A stretch of DNA of 64,000 nt from NCBI GenBank assembly GCA_963693305.1, contig OY855913.1:4415001-4479000 (forward strand), in the 5' to 3' direction. This document shows positions 36,785 to 44,936 of this stretch, piece by piece. Below the pieces are notes generated by a model. The model did no database searches. It was not told the DNA's origin and worked only from the letters and a program-made list of their open reading frames with translations. A program made the translations under genes and the position numbers. This stretch comes from Meandrina meandrites (lineage: Eukaryota > Cnidaria > Anthozoa > Scleractinia > Meandrinidae). Positions within the stretch are counted from its first letter, which is position 1, and every line of letters starts with the position of its first letter.

Positions 36785-39615
36785 CTTTGAACAACTGGGG
36801 CCTGGGTGGAGAAAGGCATTGCGAGAGTAAAGAATCTTGCCTAGCAACACAAAACAGTGACCCTGGCCACGGCTCGATCCTCCCAGGGTTAGTCTCTATA
36901 AAATACCCGAGATTCAACAAGCGTAGGCATAGACTGAATTTAGAAATCTTGTTTTAAAACATATATTAGGACGTTTTACCAAATCAGAAGTTTGGAAGTT
37001 TCTTGTAATGTTTTGTAAACGACTTAAGCCGCTCTCTTGATAAGCTCGTCATGCTCTTAAAGCAATGTCGCAAATTAACGATTGTGCACGTTCTACTCCT
37101 TACCATCTTCTTACCCCATCTGTTATGAAGGTCATACTTACAATGGCCTCACTTTTCCCCCGTAGAAATAATCACTGACGAAAACGATGTACTTGTCGAC
37201 TTTGAGTCGCTTTTTAACAGACTTCTCTTTGTTTTTATCCTCTTCATTTGACTCCCCTGGTTCCTCAGGCTCCTCTGTTCCTGCAATTTGAGTTTATATG
37301 TAAGGTGTTAACGTTTTCTAGGAAGTGACAACGTTTTCTAAGTACAATCCATACAAGTTCTGGTATAAAAGTGACCTTGCTTGACTATTCTCAGGCCCAG
37401 CTGTCATTCAACCATCAAAGCGTAAATAACTGACAAACAATCTGCGCATTTTTTGAAACAATTACAAATAAATTAAACGTGCGTCATTTTTGTAGAGAAT
37501 GTTATGTTGAAAAATCAAAAAAGTTGTATCTTATTTTTTCAGTGGTACCTTTTGCCTTCATATGAACTTTTGGGCGTGTTCAGTTTGCTGGACACTTGAC
37601 TCTGCAACATCGGTTATGATGCAACGGTACGAATTTGCATTTTGCGCCCAAAAGGCGTGAAATGTGAAGGTCTCATCCTTTGTGCCGTCCCGTTACGACT
37701 GACTTTTTTTTAATGACGTTTTCGAAATGGGAGCCGCATTCTTGTGTTTGCAGAACTATGCTAAAACTAACATGATACTCAAGAGGTAACTAAAACTCAT
37801 ATAGAAGCACATGAAATTAAACTAGGGCATGATGAATTAAAAAGATACTAAATGACAAACAATACTGCAAGGCTGATCGTACTACATAAAAAGTAAACTT
37901 TGTGAGACACCAACACGACTAGAACCGATATAGTGGGATTGCAACCGTGGACAGCTGTCATTTTCACGCTGATCAGATCCCTTGCTGGATCCTACAACAA
38001 CATATACACCTTATTCGATGGTTTAGCAAAAAATACGCGCGGATATTTTGCGAGTTGCGTAGTATTTTTGCGAGCCCCGAAGGGGCAAGGAAAAATAAGA
38101 GCAATGAGCAAAACCGCTCATATTATATGTTAAACCATGAAGAATAAGGGATTTATTATTCCACTCAAAATTAAGTTCAGTTCATCTTTTTTGTCGCTCC
38201 ACTTTCAGTCCATATTTTTGCACTGTTCGACAGTGTAATAACATGGCATATTTTGCGCGTTCTTTTGCCCTAATATGGTAAAATGGTGCAAGCTCGAGGT
38301 TTCTTAATTGGCTATTAGCATAAGCAGTGACCAACTATTGGCAAACTCGCAATCTGATTGGCTACACAGAAACCTTCTGTTGGTCAATAGTAGGCTCTCA
38401 CAGTGCGTGCAGCATTGTGGCCGACACTGAGGTCGAAAATCATGAAACCATACCGCAACCTCATTCCCAGGGTCTACTCAGCTTTCTGGAAAGAAATTAA
38501 GACCCTGGAAACGAATCAGTTTTATCGATGTCCTTGTTTAATAGAACGGCCACTGGGTTACACTAAATCATCTAGACGGCTCGCTGTAGGTTTCTACCGA
38601 CTTTGATAGTTTTCTCGGGACTTGGCAACTATCAACCATTATGAACAGCTGTCCACGGTTGCAATCCCACTATATCGGTTCTAGTCGTGTTGGTGTCTCA
38701 CAAAGTTTACTCTTTATGTAGTACGATCAGCCTTGCAGTATTGTTTGTCATTTATCATTTTCACGCTGATCAGATCCCTTGCTGGATCCTACATTAGCAG
38801 CATTTTCGTTTGCGGTCCCTTGCTTTAAAGTTGTGCTTTTAAAAAAATACTGCATGATTTACAAAGATCGTCAATTAGATTTAGAACAACATCTGAAAGA
38901 TGGTATGCGTCGATCGATTCGTATCAGCTTTCTCGCGTTTCATGTGCTGAGGAATTCCCGCACTAATTGGGGCATTATCTTGTTTTTTTTTTTCAATTTC
39001 CTTTCTCTGTATAAAACTCTGGTAATATTGATGTCATGCTCTTTGTAATGTTATTTGACTTACTTTCATCCAAGAGCTCGGTGTCTTGCTCATTAAAGAA
39101 AACTTCCCCATCAGTAGTCCCTTCTCTGTCATCGTCAAGCTGGAAATCATCTGCCCGATCAGCTGCGTTTATAAATATAAAACTTTTTTGTTCTCTTGTG
39201 GCATAAAACGTACAACTTTTCTTTTTTCTTCGAGTACGTAAACTGAGATATAAAAAATTTACACTATAGCATGAATAAATATTCGATGTACATGTGCTGT
39301 TTCACATCAAAACGCGCATTAACAGCTGTGACAACATGAAACCAAGTGTGACATCTAGCGTGACACCATGCCGTGACTCTTTATATTACCAGTTCTTACC
39401 AGCATTGATATCTGCTCACAACGCGTAAAAAAATAATCGACCTGCTCACAAACAGCCTAGGGAATGACAAATTAAATTGATCATGCAAAATTGCTTTTGC
39501 AGGATAGGCCCCTACCATCATCTACAACATTGTCATCGTCATCATCTGAGTCAAACAGCGAAACATCAGAATCTTCATCAGGTGAGGAATGGTAATCCTC
39601 GCCTCCTTCAGCCAT
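11473..39615 (-). CDS. DDX60: DDX60-like Ski2-family RNA helicase, complete 39-exon gene
   Basis: Thirty-nine minus-strand exons with GT-AG borders join in consistent phase into 1,879 codons including the TGA stop at 11473-11475, giving 1,878 residues. Vertebrate DDX60 is about 1,710. The start is the ATG at 39613-39615, which opens an acidic N-terminus. Visible in order: a PIN-like region with FLIDGDSLL (about 127-135), Walker A APTSSGKT (875-882), DEVH box (980-983), SAT (1009-1011), ATGTLALG (1387-1394), [10 protein letters not shown] (1418-1427), and the long DDX60-type C-terminus. DDX60 proteins are cytoplasmic SF2 helicases; in vertebrates they are interferon-induced and tied to RNA-virus sensing and restriction. 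That role here is inferred from family membership. No frameshift or stop interrupts the model. Exon coordinates are in the block entries below. The Ski2/Brr2 relatives are the alternative family, but the N- and C-terminal matches favour DDX60. Confidence 0.93.
11787..13072. mobile_element. hAT-like non-autonomous transposon in the last helicase intron
   Basis: The termini are exact inverted repeats AGGGTCTGGATGGGG and CCCCATCCAGACCCT. Flanks CATTCCTG (11779-11786) and CATTCCTT (13073-13080) make an 8-bp target duplication with one change. GTCAGTTGTCAGTTA-type tandem units sit just inside both ends. The interior holds a TCTGAAATAGGGTA repeat tract, which produces a spurious long reading frame on the minus strand. 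The 8-bp duplication suggests the hAT superfamily; no transposase is present. Confidence 0.7.
13889..13934. repeat. ATC microsatellite in intron
   Basis: About fourteen near-perfect ATC trinucleotides. Confidence 0.85.
15590..16440. repeat. about 71-bp minisatellite in helicase intron 32
   Basis: Repeated TTCAAGTCGGAAATGGCCGA and CATCTCGGCCTGTATTGTGT blocks recur with a spacing near 71 bp in roughly a dozen divergent copies. The same unit in the same orientation forms an array at 59610-60370. Confidence 0.8.
16790..17215. repeat. G/C-homopolymer-rich dispersed repeats in intron 31
   Basis: Two stretches with long G or C runs (about 16809-16827 and 17141-17158) and GCGGACGCACCCATCGCA. The last block recurs near 26712 in intron 17, so these are fragments of one dispersed family. 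Confidence 0.55.
17300..19036 (-). CDS. DDX60: DDX60-like exons 29-31: second RecA-like domain (motifs IV-VI)
   Basis: Exons: 18884-19036, 18120-18224, 17300-17500; residues 1333-1485. Exon 29 encodes [12 protein letters not shown] and MLFREKYLQ. Exon 30 encodes [17 protein letters not shown] (motif V region) and ends YRQ. Exon 31 begins [15 protein letters not shown] (motif VI with both arginine positions) and ends [17 protein letters not shown]. Exon lengths (153, 105, 201) are all multiples of three with phase-0 borders. The arrangement matches Ski2-like DExH helicases. Confidence 0.94.
19333..19515. repeat. single arm of the 2870-3425 foldback family
   Basis: Shares the order CAGAGGTGGTA, AAACGGAACTTGGCAACTTG, GAGCAAATTTGAATTCGA with the right arm at 3226-3425, with moderate divergence. 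Confidence 0.5.
19736..23641 (-). CDS. DDX60: DDX60-like exons 23-28: insertion between the two RecA domains
   Basis: Exons: 23475-23641, 22900-23004, 22355-22477, 21833-22008, 21249-21431, 19736-19832; residues 1049-1332. The segment includes [35 protein letters not shown] and a lysine/glutamate-rich coiled-coil-like stretch ([20 protein letters not shown]) in exon 27. Exon 24 starts at the ACATAG acceptor after 23004. A nearer CAG at 22983 would give a frameshift, whereas the longer exon restores both phase and the family's GFP-x-D motif. Exon 28 ends [16 protein letters not shown]. Exon 25 has a decayed copy at 9270-9379. Confidence 0.9.
20028..20783. mobile_element. 756-bp TTAA-flanked element with about 145-bp terminal inverted repeats
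   Basis: TTAA at 20024-20027 and 20784-20787 flanks inverted ends beginning GAGACGGTCTCTG. The arms match almost base for base for about 145 bp (for example AAGCGGATTGTGGTTTTATT). No transposase frame is visible. The TTAA target fits piggyBac or Kolobok-type mobilisation. It lies in the intron between helicase exons 27 and 28. Confidence 0.8.
24442..27333 (-). CDS. DDX60: DDX60-like exons 17-22: first RecA-like domain (Walker A, DEVH, SAT)
   Basis: Exons: 27205-27333, 26261-26410, 25538-25660, 24942-25037, 24718-24833, 24442-24527; residues 816-1048. Exon 17 encodes [11 protein letters not shown] and [13 protein letters not shown], a strong DDX60 signature just before the core. Exon 18 carries the ATP-binding APTSSGKT loop and ends in VYVSPTK. 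Exon 19 continues [13 protein letters not shown]. Exon 20 ends in VIFDE and exon 21 begins VHCLGQE, so the DEVH box is split by an intron exactly between DE and [14 protein letters not shown] (motif III region) closes exon 21. All residues needed for ATP hydrolysis in this half are present. Confidence 0.94.
25185..25440 (-). mobile_element. tRNA-derived SINE in intron 19
   Basis: On the minus strand it begins GGAGGCGCAGTATCC, then ATGGTCAGCGCGCTGGACTC and GGTTCATGTTCAAGCC (tRNA-like A and B regions). It ends with GCAGAGATACTCCTAGTCGC and a short A-rich tail. A second copy lies at 36545-36905. Confidence 0.65.
25800..26090. repeat. intronic repeat shared with 27597-27780
   Basis: TTTTTAACTATTACAGCAACA, AAATACGTTCTGACA, GGACTGGATGA and TTAATCACAAAC blocks occur in the same order in both introns with moderate divergence (first block abbreviated by one variant base). 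Confidence 0.55.
26545..26765. repeat. dispersed GC-rich repeat in intron 17
   Basis: GGGGGTATATTTCCCCGGGA and GTGCGGACGCACCCATCGCA match the family at 16790-17215. Confidence 0.45.
27597..27780. repeat. second copy of the 25800-26090 intronic repeat
   Basis: Same block order as the copy in intron 18 but shorter by deletions. Confidence 0.5.
28060..34313 (-). CDS. DDX60: DDX60-like exons 6-16: linker region between PIN-like domain and helicase core
   Basis: Exons: 34221-34313, 33787-33915, 33529-33687, 32605-32755, 31857-32009, 31177-31291, 30585-30700, 30148-30326, 29888-29936, 29266-29460, 28060-28253; residues 305-815. Recognisable family sequence includes [19 protein letters not shown] in exon 12 and [15 protein letters not shown] in exon 13. 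Exon 13 ends in a lysine-rich [11 protein letters not shown] patch that continues through the 49-nt exon 14. All donors are GT and acceptors AG. Phases run 0,0,0,1,1,2,1,0,1,1,0 at the exon ends. Exon 15 looks helical and charged. Confidence 0.9.
33048..33137. repeat. TAAA microsatellite in intron 8
   Basis: More than twenty perfect AAAT tetranucleotides, uninterrupted. Confidence 0.95.
33140..33400. repeat. dispersed repeat with AAACCGGAGAACCCGGAG core
   Basis: The core GAAAACCGGAGAACCCGGAG followed by AAAAACC resembles a repeat widely seen in invertebrate genomes, from memory. It sits directly after the TAAA run, which could be its tail. Short overlapping reading frames here are not genes. 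Confidence 0.4.
34711..39615 (-). CDS. DDX60: DDX60-like exons 1-5: acidic N-terminus and PIN-like domain
   Basis: Exons: 39516-39615, 39064-39162, 37142-37280, 35988-36157, 34711-35114; residues 1-304. Exons 1-3 encode a very acidic stretch ([21 protein letters not shown]) ending in a basic KKRLKVDK segment. Exons 4-5 encode the conserved DDX60 N-terminal region: [18 protein letters not shown], then alternating hydrophobic strands such as [10 protein letters not shown] and FTVVTSI. Exon 3 ends at the GTAAGT donor just before 37142, not at an earlier GTGAGG; only the later donor keeps phase with exon 4. An acceptor (TTCTATTTAG) sits one base upstream of the ATG, so a separate 5' UTR exon is likely. 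Confidence 0.9.
35204..35728. mobile_element. 525-bp TTAA-flanked MITE with tRNA-like insert
   Basis: TTAA at 35200-35203 and 35729-35732 flanks inverted ends starting GGAGGCTCGCAACGGTT (left) and GGAGGCTCACAACGGTT (right, complement), matching for about 110 bp. Inside on the minus strand is a perfect B box GGTTCGAATCC (35444-35454) within a tRNA-like 3' half, so the element has captured or contains a SINE fragment. It lies in the intron between exons 4 and 5. Confidence 0.75.
36545..36905 (-). mobile_element. tRNA-derived SINE interrupted by a hairpin element
   Basis: Same family as 25185-25440: GCGACTGGGAGTATTTTTAC, ATCCATCGCAGGATTACTCC, GTGACCCTGGCCACGGCTCG. It is split by the 143-bp hairpin at 36658-36800. 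Confidence 0.6.
36658..36800. mobile_element. 143-bp perfect-ended hairpin MITE nested in a SINE
   Basis: CCCCAGTTGTTCAAAGGGTG and its exact complement form the two ends, and the inverted match continues through GGATAACGCTATCCACCGGA. CCTGG on both sides (36653-36657, 36801-36805) is a plausible target duplication. Confidence 0.75.
37852..38751. mobile_element. inverted-repeat-bounded element in helicase intron 2
   Basis: About 107 bp at 37852-37958 recurs in reverse complement at 38645-38751 with one or two changes (TGACAAACAATACTGCAAGG start). A 38-bp direct repeat starting CATTTTCACGCTGATCAGAT lies at 37959-37996 and again at 38756-38793. Between the arms is the 0.65-kb unit also found at 39859-40511. 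Confidence 0.65.
37994..38646. repeat. 0.65-kb repeat, copy 1
   Basis: From CAACAACATATACACC to GGCAACTATCAACCATTATG. It is nearly identical to 39859-40511; I noted only two or three differences by eye. Short frames here show no known domain. Confidence 0.85.
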
Positions 39616-39737
39616 TCTAAATAGAAAATAATATATTTAGCAATAAGTGATTACAGAGTTAAACAAAGGAATAGCCGCAATCAAGCGGGATACTAATTAA
39701 TTCACGATCTTTCCTTGGTTTACTTTCATGAATATAT

Positions 39738-39858
39738 ATGTTGTGGTTCAATTTTATCCTTGGTTCAAATTTTATTTTCCTTTGTTTTGGGGTATGGTAA
39801 TGTATGATAAGGAGTTTAAAACAAGGGAGAATAAAATTTGAACCAAGGATAAAATTGA
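39738..39858. mobile_element. foldback MITE next to helicase exon 1
   Basis: GGTTCAATTTTATCCTTGGT with its continuation TCAAATTTTATT, and the inverted copy, form a hairpin with arms of about 40 bp around a spacer of about 40 bp. Confidence 0.65.
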
Positions 39859-40511
39859 ACAACAACATATACACCTTATTCGATGGTTTAGCAAAAGAAT
39901 ACGCGCGGATATTTTGCGAGTTGCGTAGTATTTTTGCGAGCCCCGAAGGGGCAAGGAAAAATAAGAGCAATGAGCAAAACCGCTCATATTATATGTTAAA
40001 CCATGAAGAATAAGGGATTTATTATTCCACTCAAAATTAAGTTCAGTTCATCTTTTTTGTCGCTCCACTTTCAGTCCATATTTTTGCACTGTTCGACAGT
40101 GTAATAACATGGCATATTTTGCGCGTTCTTTTGCCCTAATATGGTAAAATGGTGCAAGCTCGAGGTTTCTTAATTGGCTATTAGCATAAGCAGTGACCAA
40201 CTATTGGCAAACTCGCAATCTGATTGGCTACACAGAAACCTTCTGTTGGTCAATAGTAGGCTCTCACAGTGCGTGCAGCATTGTGGCCGACACTGAGGTC
40301 GAAAATCATGAAACCATACCGCAACCTCATTCCCAGGGTCTACTCAGCTTTCTGGAAAGAAATTAAGACCCTGGAAACGAATCAGTTTTATCGATGTCCT
40401 TGTTTAATAGAACGGCCACTGGGTTTCACTAAATCATCTAGACGGCTCGCTGTAGGTTTCTACCGACTTTGATAGTTTTCTCGGGACTTGGCAACTATCA
40501 ACCATTATGAA
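39859..40511. repeat. 0.65-kb repeat, copy 2, 5' of the helicase gene
   Basis: Same orientation and almost the same sequence as 37994-38646. It lies immediately upstream of the coding start and within the presumed 5' UTR intron. Confidence 0.85.
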
Positions 40512-41830
40512 CTAAATCAGATACGCACACTCTGATTGGCCGCATGACAGCTCGTGATTTACAAGCTTTTCTCGTGTTCTCCCAACATCCCGCAGGGGTT
40601 TATCGCGCCGGTTAACCCCTAGAAAGTGTGGTCTATTGCTTAAATACAAGCCCCGAGCTCACTATCTTATTGTTAAATGGTTGGCGAGGGGCAAAGCCTA
40701 GAGTCAACTGTCAAAAGTCGATGGAAACTGAAGTTGAACAAATACTGAACAAAAAGCTCAGTGAACGTGGTTTATTTATAGTTTTGGTTAGCGATTTCGG
40801 CAATTTCACTATTCACAATGAGATCGCCCTTTACTTAGCCAATCAGAGTTCGAGTTGTGGCTGGGCTATGCTAATCAGCAACAAAAATTTCTGGCAGGCT
40901 TTCTGGTTGCTGTAGTTAGTAAAGATCGCGCTGCGGTCTGCGGAAAGTTTATAGACAAATGTATGGAAAACTAGAAACGCAAATGTTTTTCAACCAGGCC
41001 ACATCTCCCCCCCCCCCCCCCCCCCCTACCCCCCACTCTCCGCCAGGAAGATCATTTACTGAATATCTTAAGTTTGCGATTCACAAAAAACGCAGAAATT
41101 CAATTTTATGAAAGTTATCGACATCGAAATTCTCATACAAACTCTGTATTTCATGACGATATAGTGAATTTTTTCAAGTCTCTCGCGAAATGACTTCCGC
41201 TTGACGGGTCGTCACCATCTGTCGCGGATCGAATCGATCCGGTCGATCCGACGACATTTCTACCCTCCCTCATGACGTTATAGTGAATATTTTCTAAGTA
41301 TTTTTCGCGAAATGACTTCCGGTTGACGGGTCGTCAGTTTGCGTAGACGGGTAGAACGATCCGTGTCGGACCGTCAACCTCTTTGACGACCCGTAACAGA
41401 TCGGGTGTATTGGACAACCCTCGTATTTTGCGACACGTTTGACTTTCAAAATGGCCACTTTTTAATCGGTCTATTGATTCAGTTGCCGTGAGCAAATTGA
41501 TTATGCCGGGCCACCGTAGCTTTGTGTTTTGAATGTTCTCAGCCGCTTTCTCCGACAAAGCCGTACATTAACTAATTCGTCGCGTCACGTTGTTTTCATT
41601 TCAGTATTCCGTTCAGACACGTATTTATTTCTTCAAAGGTTTAACCGGATATACCGAGACACTGCCTGACTGATTTAAAATGGTTAAAGAATTATACGTG
41701 TACTCCTGGCATTACTTTTATATATCATTTACACGGACTACTTTTAAGATTTATTAGCTTACAAAGCACCGCAGTACGCAGTCGATAGAAACCAATGTAG
41801 TCTTCTGTTTTTATAAATTATTAGGCTTAC
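40512..41830. other. no gene recognised; poly-C run and a short tandem duplication
   Basis: A C-rich run lies at about 41006-41028. A unit containing GCGAAATGACTTCCG and TTGACGGGTCGTCA occurs at about 41153-41220 and 41271-41339. The rest is unremarkable. Confidence 0.5.
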
Positions 41831-41908
41831 CTGAAACTGTCGTTCGAATCAAATTCAATTCATAACTTTTGAATATCTGCTGGGACACTTTTCCGGCTTG
41901 TGAATTAC
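41831..41908 (-). other. candidate 5' UTR exon of the DDX60-like gene
   Basis: On the minus strand a TTTTTGTTTTAG acceptor-like tract precedes about 78 nt that end in a strong donor (TTTCAG|GTAAGC). The exon has no long ORF; an ATG followed two codons later by TGA could act as a minimal upstream ORF. Joining it to the acceptor just before the exon-1 ATG would give a 5' UTR intron of about 2.2 kb. Splicing is inferred, not shown. Confidence 0.35.
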
Positions 41909-42551
41909 CTAAAACAAAAATGGCAGGCCTTGACGTGTAAAGGTTATTCCACGACCGAGTGACAATGGCTATGCAAACAATGACCACACGAAAAGAAAAT
42001 TTATATTGGGTTGCTTTCCAAGAAATCCGATAGATTTCCGCGAATCACGGCAGATCGAAGTCACGCTGGGTCACGCATGATCAGCCCAGTACATATGTTT
42101 CACACGTTTGAAAAAAAAAAAAGTGGCTTGGAAAATTTAAATTAGCAGAATTTTTGTTCACAAATTAAATCGAATTTAGGCAATTAATGGTTTCTTACGA
42201 CGTTTTGTCGTAGAAAAGCAATGTTCTAAGAAAGTGTTAAACAAGCATCAGTATTTTTAGATATCACGATCACGAGACGATCTCGAGTGTTTATATAATT
42301 ATTCCACGTGCTAAGAGTAAAGCACCTGCTGTCAGTAAAAAAAGCAGCTGCCATTTAAAAGACCGACAGTTCAAATTGCAATAAAATAAGCGTGCTTGTG
42401 ATATTTGGTGTGACACAGAAATTGTCTGGCGCGTCACGCAACGCGATAAAGGTACGGAGCAAGGTTTTAGCCATTTCATCGCTTAAAGTTAAAGAGTTTT
42501 TAGGTCACGTTAGGCCAGAGACTCGTTAAATTTAGCCTTATGATTTTCTGG

Positions 42552-42561
42552 TGAAACTGAA
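42552..42561 (+). promoter_or_regulatory. IRF/ISRE-like motif GAAACTGAAA
   Basis: Exact match to the GAAANNGAAA core bound by interferon regulatory factors. It lies between the divergent starts of the helicase gene and the membrane-protein gene. Chance occurrence of such a short motif cannot be excluded. Confidence 0.35.
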
Positions 42562-42789
42562 ATTCACGTGACTTCACAGAAATCTGCTGGTTAATTACTT
42601 GTTAATTATTTCTTTTTAATTATCTTAATTTCATTTTGAACAGTTTTTGAGTCTGATAAGAGGTGAAAAAGAAGATAGCGGCGCGAACTCAGGCAATAAT
42701 GACCAAATTGTGCAAATAATATTGAACTGGGACCATTTGCACACGCGAATACAGGTTCCATGGCAAAAAAATCTGGACCGCTCGTTTAA

Positions 42790-42876
42790 CCAATCAGATT
42801 GCTCGACTCAGTTCCTCTACACTGCGCGCCAGCATAAAAATTGAAATTAATCAGAAAACTGATGCCCAAAGAACAG
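42790..42876 (+). promoter_or_regulatory. candidate promoter and first-exon donor for the membrane-protein gene
   Basis: A CCAAT box (42790-42794) is followed by CATAAAAA (about 42833-42840) and a good splice donor (GAACAG|GTGAGT after 42876). This could mark a short noncoding first exon spliced to the coding exon near 44 kb. The acceptor is not identified. Confidence 0.25.
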
Positions 42877-43312
42877 GTGAGTTTTCAGGTTTTACATACA
42901 TTGGCGATTCCGTGAAGTATTTGAATTACTTTTGAGACATCTGGTCAGGTAATCGAATTTTTTACGAGAAAATGACCAAACCAAACCATGGCGGGTACCT
43001 TAAAAGTTAGAGGCGGATACCACCCTTTCCTCCCCGACACCCTTTTAAATAGTGTTACGTTACTCAAACGAAACCTGTGATGGATTCATGCTACTGTCAC
43101 ACGAATTCATAAAAATGAGCGTTTTCATTACACTCAAAAATCGAGATCGAAGAAAATACTGAAAGCCATTCACAAACGCTTAATACATTTTTGACTCGAA
43201 AGTGACTTGCAATATAATAAAAGGAAATAGTAAAGGCAGATTTTTCCTTAAAAATTCAAGGTACGTAACTTATACGTTGGCTAAAAGAGGGTTAAATTTA
43301 CAACTGGACAAT

Positions 43313-43324
43313 GAAAAGTGAAAC
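43313..43324 (+). promoter_or_regulatory. second IRF-like motif GAAAAGTGAAAC
   Basis: Contains the AANNGAAA core followed by C, in the gap upstream of the membrane-protein gene. A third such core (AAGTGAAA, minus strand) lies near 43598-43610. Evidence is by motif only. Confidence 0.25.
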
Positions 43325-44009
43325 GATATGAGTTTTCTCTCGACCACGCCAGGCTCACGCAAGCATGGATATTAAAGTTCTTTCATGATATTGGCGAGGT
43401 TTTTTCAACCCGCAAATATGCAGTCTCCCGGACAAACAAATAACACGTGTGTAGTTTAAACATATTTTGTCCCGCTAGCATAACTTTGTTTTAATCTAAA
43501 TTTGCCTATACTCAGAGAAATCCAAACTGAACTCATTCTAGATATACGATGAAGACAGCATTTTTAAGCGCTATTTCAGTTTTTCATCTTATTTTTTTTT
43601 CACTTTTCCAAAATATGTTTACAATCTTACTCAAGTAAAGGCGCGTTCTTTTTATGGTAAGTTTTCGATGTTCTGTTAACAATTATACAAACTCAGTGAC
43701 CTTTCTCCTAAATTGACAAGTAATTGTGTACCTAGAAGTAATGGTTTAGGTGAAAGAAATGGCATAAATGAAATAAGATTAAAAAGCTATAAGTGAACGG
43801 GAATCAAGTTCTACATTAAACGTGTTTAATTGTTGTGAGCTGGCATTTAATCTTTTCACTGTCGTTCTGCATGATTTCAACTTCGTTCTGCATGATTTCA
43901 ATTTAAATAGTACTATAGTACACAATTCAGGTGTAAAGAATATTTAATTACTGTCCTCAAAATCTCTGTGCATTTTACTCATCCCTTTGGAGGCCCATCA
44001 TATATAACC

Positions 44010-44936
44010 ATGAAAGAAGTTTGGTATGGAGTTATGGTCGGATTACCTGCCTTTGTGACGGCTTATGGCCCGTTTATAGTCCTCCTCGTGATGGGATATC
44101 GAGTGAAACGTCTTCGACGCTGGGTTGCAACAAACGCTTTTTCCCGTATCATCAACACCAAAACTGACGAGCGAGGAGAGACTAGATGGTTGTTTAAAGA
44201 CATGGACCTTACAGACGAGGTGAAAATCTTGTCCAGGGTTTTGTCTAGCCTGTTTTATTTGTTCCTTGTCCTTCTCGGTGGCATTGTGCTGTTGTTCTAT
44301 CAGCTGCTACTGCTCGATGTTAGCTTCAGGTGCGACCACAACGAGAAAACACAGGATTGTTTTAAGCAGTCCCTTTGGGATTTGGGGGCGATTCAAAAAT
44401 TTTCGCGGGATTCCATTGATTGCAACAGCGCAGCAGCTCGGAATGGGTCCGTAGAGGTCGTGTGTTACAAGATTGTTTTCAACTTTGGTTTAGCCGCGGG
44501 TGCCAGCTACGGTGGATTTCAGCTTTCGGTGGTGGTTTTGAACCTGGCTACAAGTGCTATGTTGATGGCTAAACAAGCCAAGACTATATTAAAGATACGA
44601 CTGTTCCTTGGGTTCCTGTCCTTGGCGCTTCTGGCGGCGGTTATAGCTGTTCAAGTGACCTCCTTGCGTAATATCTTTACCTCTGATAACCTAGTTATTG
44701 CCCTCCAAGGAATGGTATCGGTGGTAACCGTATATTGTTTTGTGTTTGGAATTCCTTGGAAGAAGCTCATCGCATTAAAAGTGGTGAATGACCAACCCGC
44801 CATGGCCACCAGGCTGCGAGCAGTTCCGCCTTCACCTGCAGCAAGCAAAGGATGTGAGGGTGAGGAGCAGCAAAAACAGAACAATAAGGAAGGCCAAGAG
44901 CAGGGCGTGCAAAATCCCGCTGCTGATGCCATTTGA
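44010..44936 (+). CDS. single-exon protein with about five membrane segments, family not recognised
   Basis: The first ATG is at 44010; the open frame extends upstream to 43968 but only with a GTG. The product is 308 residues. Hydrophobic segments lie at about 5-30, 74-104, 152-186, 194-217 and 229-251. A basic loop (RVKRLRRW) follows the first. The loop at 105-151 has cysteines at 109, 117 and 138 and an NGS glycosylation motif at about 145-147; Cys152 follows at the start of the third segment. The C-terminal tail (about 260-308) is hydrophilic and Gln/Glu/Lys-rich. It is divergent from the helicase gene, with IRF-like sites in between, so shared regulation is possible. A decayed copy lies at 9950-10295. 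Codon use and preserved frame look genuine; function is unknown. Confidence 0.8.
   Translation: MKEVWYGVMVGLPAFVTAYGPFIVLLVMGYRVKRLRRWVATNAFSRIINTKTDERGETRWLFKDMDLTDEVKILSRVLSSLFYLFLVLLGGIVLLFYQLLLLDVSFRCDHNEKTQDCFKQSLWDLGAIQKFSRDSIDCNSAAARNGSVEVVCYKIVFNFGLAAGASYGGFQLSVVVLNLATSAMLMAKQAKTILKIRLFLGFLSLALLAAVIAVQVTSLRNIFTSDNLVIALQGMVSVVTVYCFVFGIPWKKLIALKVVNDQPAMATRLRAVPPSPAASKGCEGEEQQKQNNKEGQEQGVQNPAADAI

Noticed and set aside
43968..44009. Earlier start for the membrane protein
   Set aside because: The upstream extension begins with GTG, not ATG; the first ATG is at 44010.
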